Shown: positions 6,557 through 9,081 of the stretch, piece after piece
Layout: the number at the start of each line of letters is the position of its first letter
Position numbering within the stretch: position 1 is the stretch's first letter
From: Cytophagales bacterium
GTDB lineage: Bacteria > Bacteroidota > Bacteroidia > Cytophagales > Cyclobacteriaceae
NCBI GenBank assembly: GCA_003500135.1
Contig: DNTA01000231.1
Span: 1-9,081 of the forward strand
Direction of reading: 5' to 3'
DNA: 9,081 nucleotides
The notes under the pieces: generated by a model
What the model was told of the DNA's origin: nothing
The model's input: only the letters and a program-made list of their open reading frames with translations
Databases searched by the model: none
Made by a program: the position numbers and the translations under genes

Positions 6557-6845
6557 AAGCTTGAAGGATTTAGTTGAATATTTATTACCATTGATTTAAG
6601 GCATTTCCAGTTGATGCCTTTTAAACAAAGCATATGATGGGGAGATGTTTTTATTTCCCACAATCAGACTGGGCCCCTGATCTGGGGCAAAGCATGTAAT
6701 ATCATCTCCGGTAGCCAGCCGATTGGCAGGTGCGCCGGTTGAAGGCAGGAAATCAAGGCCGCTGGGAGGATAAAATTATCTGAACTACATATAATTGGCC
6801 GAGGCAAGAAAACAGATTGTTAACAAACAAAAGATAGCAGAAGCG
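6557..6845. other. Non-coding flank upstream of the transposase remnant, with inverted repeats
   Basis: This 289-bp stretch lies between the intact 3' end of the M16 gene and the first codon of the transposase remnant. No coding frame is recognised. It contains several inverted repeats: AAGGCAT/ATGCCTT (6598-6604 with 6614-6620), GGAGATG/CATCTCC (6641-6647 with 6703-6709), and inside the latter GCCCC/GGGGC (6673-6677 with 6684-6688). There is no U-run typical of an intrinsic terminator for the M16 gene on the minus strand. In IS110-group elements the noncoding end upstream of the transposase encodes the bridge RNA, so part of this may be a relic of that end; that is inference. Confidence 0.4.
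6641..6709. repeat. Nested inverted repeat (7-bp outer stem, 5-bp GC inner stem)
   Basis: GGAGATG (6641-6647) pairs with CATCTCC (6703-6709), enclosing GCCCC-TGATCT-GGGGC (6673-6688). Both stems are perfect but short and could form on either strand. It lies in the noncoding flank upstream of the transposase remnant and has no T-tract, so a terminator is unlikely. Confidence 0.4.
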
Positions 6846-9068
6846 CTACTCTGTCATGATATCATCCATTTTTAAGGTCACGACCGTTCCTAGGCTTCTT
6901 AGACGTTCCATATCCATCTGCGAAACATCCCCATATATAGTCACTATTATGGGTTTGCCTTTAATGCTATCATCGTAAAAAGATTGAATATCCCCAAATT
7001 GAAGATCAGGATAGTGTTTGAATGCCGATTCATTTGGGTCTTCTTTGAATCCTGTTTTTAGATAAATTTCAAGTTGAGTGGAAATCTGTCGGAAATCCGG
7101 TTTGGTAGAACCCGAACTTAGCATCAACCCTTCGCGAAGTTTTGAAATGCGATTTTCATAAACAGGCATTTCACGGATCAAATCCAGTACTACCTGCACG
7201 GCATCTACCGTTTTGTCAGCCTGGGAACCGGTAAACAAAACCAGTCTACCGGATTTCTCCGGTTCATACTCCGGGTCTACATAATCTCCCATGGCAGCAT
7301 AAGCCAGGGAACGAAGTTCTCGGACTTCCTGGAATAATAACCCTGACAAACTGTTGGTGTAGTAGGCTTTGAACGCTTCCTTTTTATAAAAATCCTGGTA
7401 GTTAAGTTGTTCCCCTTTCACGATGTAGTATACGTAGCTTTGTATCGCTTTTTTATCATTTACCAGGAAAATAGTGGTCTGCTCGGGCGTTGTGGACTCT
7501 TTAAAGGAGTATTTATTCTCGGTGTTTTTCTTAAAAAATGGGTTTGCCAGGAAAAATTGCTCAATTTCTTTCTGCTTGATTTGTCCGGCATAATGGATGG
7601 AGTTAAAACCAGGCGCCAATAATTCATTGAGCCTCTTTTTTAATAATTTCGGATTGAGGTTCTTCAGTTCCTTCTTTGATAGTCTGCTTCTGTAGTAGGA
7701 TTGATCCCGGAACAAGCCATACAAATAAAGAATATATCCACCTGTGGAGGGGTCGTTATTATTTACTTTATCAACAGTAACGCGTTGATTGTACAGGAGG
7801 TCAATGGTATTGTCCGTGGGGCTAAAATCTTCAAGCAAATGCTGTGTTAATTCAAGAATTTCCGGAAGATTTGTATCCAGGCCTGTAACTTTGAGGTTAA
7901 ATGAATTGTAGTCACAAGATGTGGAGTATGATCCTCCCAATCGGGCAAATTCTTTTTTCAATCCCTGAGGTGAATATTTTGAAGTGCCCGATAAATCCAG
8001 GGCATCCGCTAAGGGTTTGAGTACCGCATCGCTCTCGAGGCCCCGGGCAATACTCAATCTGAGGGTGAATATGTCGTTTAAAGGATTATAGGTGTGAAAC
8101 AAATAATTTTCCGAAACACTCACATCTTCATTGAAATTGATAAATTTGGGCGTGTACTCGTTTTCCGGTATCTCCTGGAACTGGCGGGCATATTCCGAGG
8201 AGGCTTCCGTGCGTGAAGGGATGGGCTTATAAGGAGGTTTCTTCAGTTTTTTCTTTCTTGGGAATCCCGTCCTCGAATGCATAACAAAATAATTGTCACC
8301 ATAGTATTTGGCTGACACATTTTGAATATCGGCCTTCCCCAGAGCGGCTATCTTCTCTGGGTATGCCATCATATCTTCCCAGGATTGATCCAAAATAAAA
8401 GCTTTGCCCATAAAACGCGCCCGATCGCCAAGGTCCTCTAACGACAACTTATGATTCTTGTAAAGCGTATTTTTGATTGATTCCAAATAGTTATCCGAAA
8501 AATCCCCATTGGCAATTTTTTGAAAATCACCCCTGATCCTCGTTTCAAATTTGCGTAAACTGCTGCCGAAAAGTTTGGGAACAAAAAATATGAAGGTGGA
8601 GCCATCATCCTGAAGAAAATTTTGACTAGCGCCGGCATATATCACCTCATTATTCAAGGCCATCTGATCAATAAAGCCTGTTTGATTGTAGTTGGACATC
8701 ATTTCACCAATTACATCGAGGGCCGGTCGGTCAGGATGGGTTTCCGGTACAAGTTTATAGCCCATAAAACCGGCTTTAATGGGCGTTATTCTTACTTTTA
8801 CAAGTTCCCTGCCTTTAAAGGTGCGAATAGGATAATCAGGGGATTCAGGCGCTTTACCACTTTTGAGTTTACCGAAGGCCTTTTGTATGTATGGTTTTAT
8901 CTGTTCACTATCAAAATTTCCAGAAAGGATCAATGCCATATTATTGGCAACATAATAATCCTTATAAAATCTGTACATTTTTGCCAAGGACGGATTCTTT
9001 AAATGTTCCACACTGCCCAATACGGTTTGGGCGCTGTAAGGATGGTCGCCATAAATATTTTTATTAAC
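6846..9068 (-). CDS. M16-family (insulinase/processing-peptidase-like) protein, N-terminally incomplete
   Basis: The frame is open for 740 codons from 9068 to TAG at 6848-6846. Homology begins before the first candidate start, with NKNIYGDHPYSAQTVLGS, then VEHLKNPSLAKMYRFY and YVANNMALILSGNF, the second half of the first M16 domain. From the TTG at 9020 (724 residues) the rest includes the domain near residues 75-250, a linker rich in Lys/Pro (250-290), an M16 repeat starting near 300, and the last domain with LFQEVRELRSLAYAA (562-576), whose Arg/Tyr pair is conserved in M16 proteins. The C-terminus, IYGDVSQMDMERL onward, is normal. Full-length relatives are about 900-980 residues, so roughly 200 N-terminal residues with the HxxEH zinc motif are absent here; no HxxEH occurs in the visible part. 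An in-frame TAA at 9071-9069 separates it from anything upstream, so it is a frameshifted gene, a sequence-edge error, or a decayed copy. Confidence 0.85.
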   Translation of the reverse strand, partial: VNKNIYGDHPYSAQTVLGSVEHLKNPSLAKMYRFYKDYYVANNMALILSGNFDSEQIKPYIQKAFGKLKSGKAPESPDYPIRTFKGRELVKVRITPIKAGFMGYKLVPETHPDRPALDVIGEMMSNYNQTGFIDQMALNNEVIYAGASQNFLQDDGSTFIFFVPKLFGSSLRKFETRIRGDFQKIANGDFSDNYLESIKNTLYKNHKLSLEDLGDRARFMGKAFILDQSWEDMMAYPEKIAALGKADIQNVSAKYYGDNYFVMHSRTGFPRKKKLKKPPYKPIPSRTEASSEYARQFQEIPENEYTPKFINFNEDVSVSENYLFHTYNPLNDIFTLRLSIARGLESDAVLKPLADALDLSGTSKYSPQGLKKEFARLGGSYSTSCDYNSFNLKVTGLDTNLPEILELTQHLLEDFSPTDNTIDLLYNQRVTVDKVNNNDPSTGGYILYLYGLFRDQSYYRSRLSKKELKNLNPKLLKKRLNELLAPGFNSIHYAGQIKQKEIEQFFLANPFFKKNTENKYSFKESTTPEQTTIFLVNDKKAIQSYVYYIVKGEQLNYQDFYKKEAFKAYYTNSLSGLLFQEVRELRSLAYAAMGDYVDPEYEPEKSGRLVLFTGSQADKTVDAVQVVLDLIREMPVYENRISKLREGLMLSSGSTKPDFRQISTQLEIYLKTGFKEDPNESAFKHYPDLQFGDIQSFYDDSIKGKPIIVTIYGDVSQMDMERLRSLGTVVTLKMDDIMTE

Positions 9069-9081
9069 TTAGGCACTTTGT

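Noticed and set aside
6598..6620. Terminator-like hairpin AAGGCAT/ATGCCTT
   Set aside because: The stem is only 7 bp, the loop is 9 nt, and on the minus strand, the relevant one for the M16 gene, no U-run follows it.

Overview
The window looks like a chromosomal segment of a Bacteroidota bacterium, probably Cytophagales-like. Three things suggest this: Bacteroidota-type promoter elements (TAnnTTTG with an upstream TTG), the subtype of iron-complex/cobamide ABC transporter, and a two-repeat M16 peptidase. Every recognisable gene lies on the minus strand, so reading order runs from position 9081 down to 1.

Reading order: (1) 9068-6846, a large M16-family zinc-peptidase-like protein. Its N-terminal part, which should carry the HxxEH metal site, is missing: an in-frame stop lies 11 bases from the window edge. 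(2) 6845-5139, about 1.7 kb with no intact gene. Its centre (6556-5926) is a multiply frameshifted IS110-family transposase. The flanks hold only weak inverted repeats and unrecognised short frames. (3) 5138-1923, a compact three-gene ABC importer operon: lipoprotein binding protein, FecCD/BtuC-type permease, and ATPase with a C-terminal tail. The genes are 7 bp apart or overlap by 1 nt, and the second and third start with TTG and GTG. (4) 1856-724, a PnuC-family vitamin-precursor transporter and a NadR-type ribosylnicotinamide-kinase-like P-loop protein, overlapping by ATGA. (5) 562-1, a Bacteroidota promoter, a TPP riboswitch and the first 127 codons of an NMT1/THI5-like protein without a signal peptide; this gene runs off the window.

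The common theme of the left 5 kb is uptake and trapping of scarce cofactors. The ABC system fits cobamide, haem or siderophore import. The PnuC/kinase pair fits transport followed by phosphorylation of nicotinamide riboside or, given the TPP riboswitch next door, possibly thiamine. The riboswitch-controlled protein is either a thiamine-precursor binding protein or a cytosolic relative of the HMP-P synthase fold. The right side is a scar of an old insertion sequence between two functional blocks. I found no RNA genes, CRISPR arrays or clearly novel defence systems.
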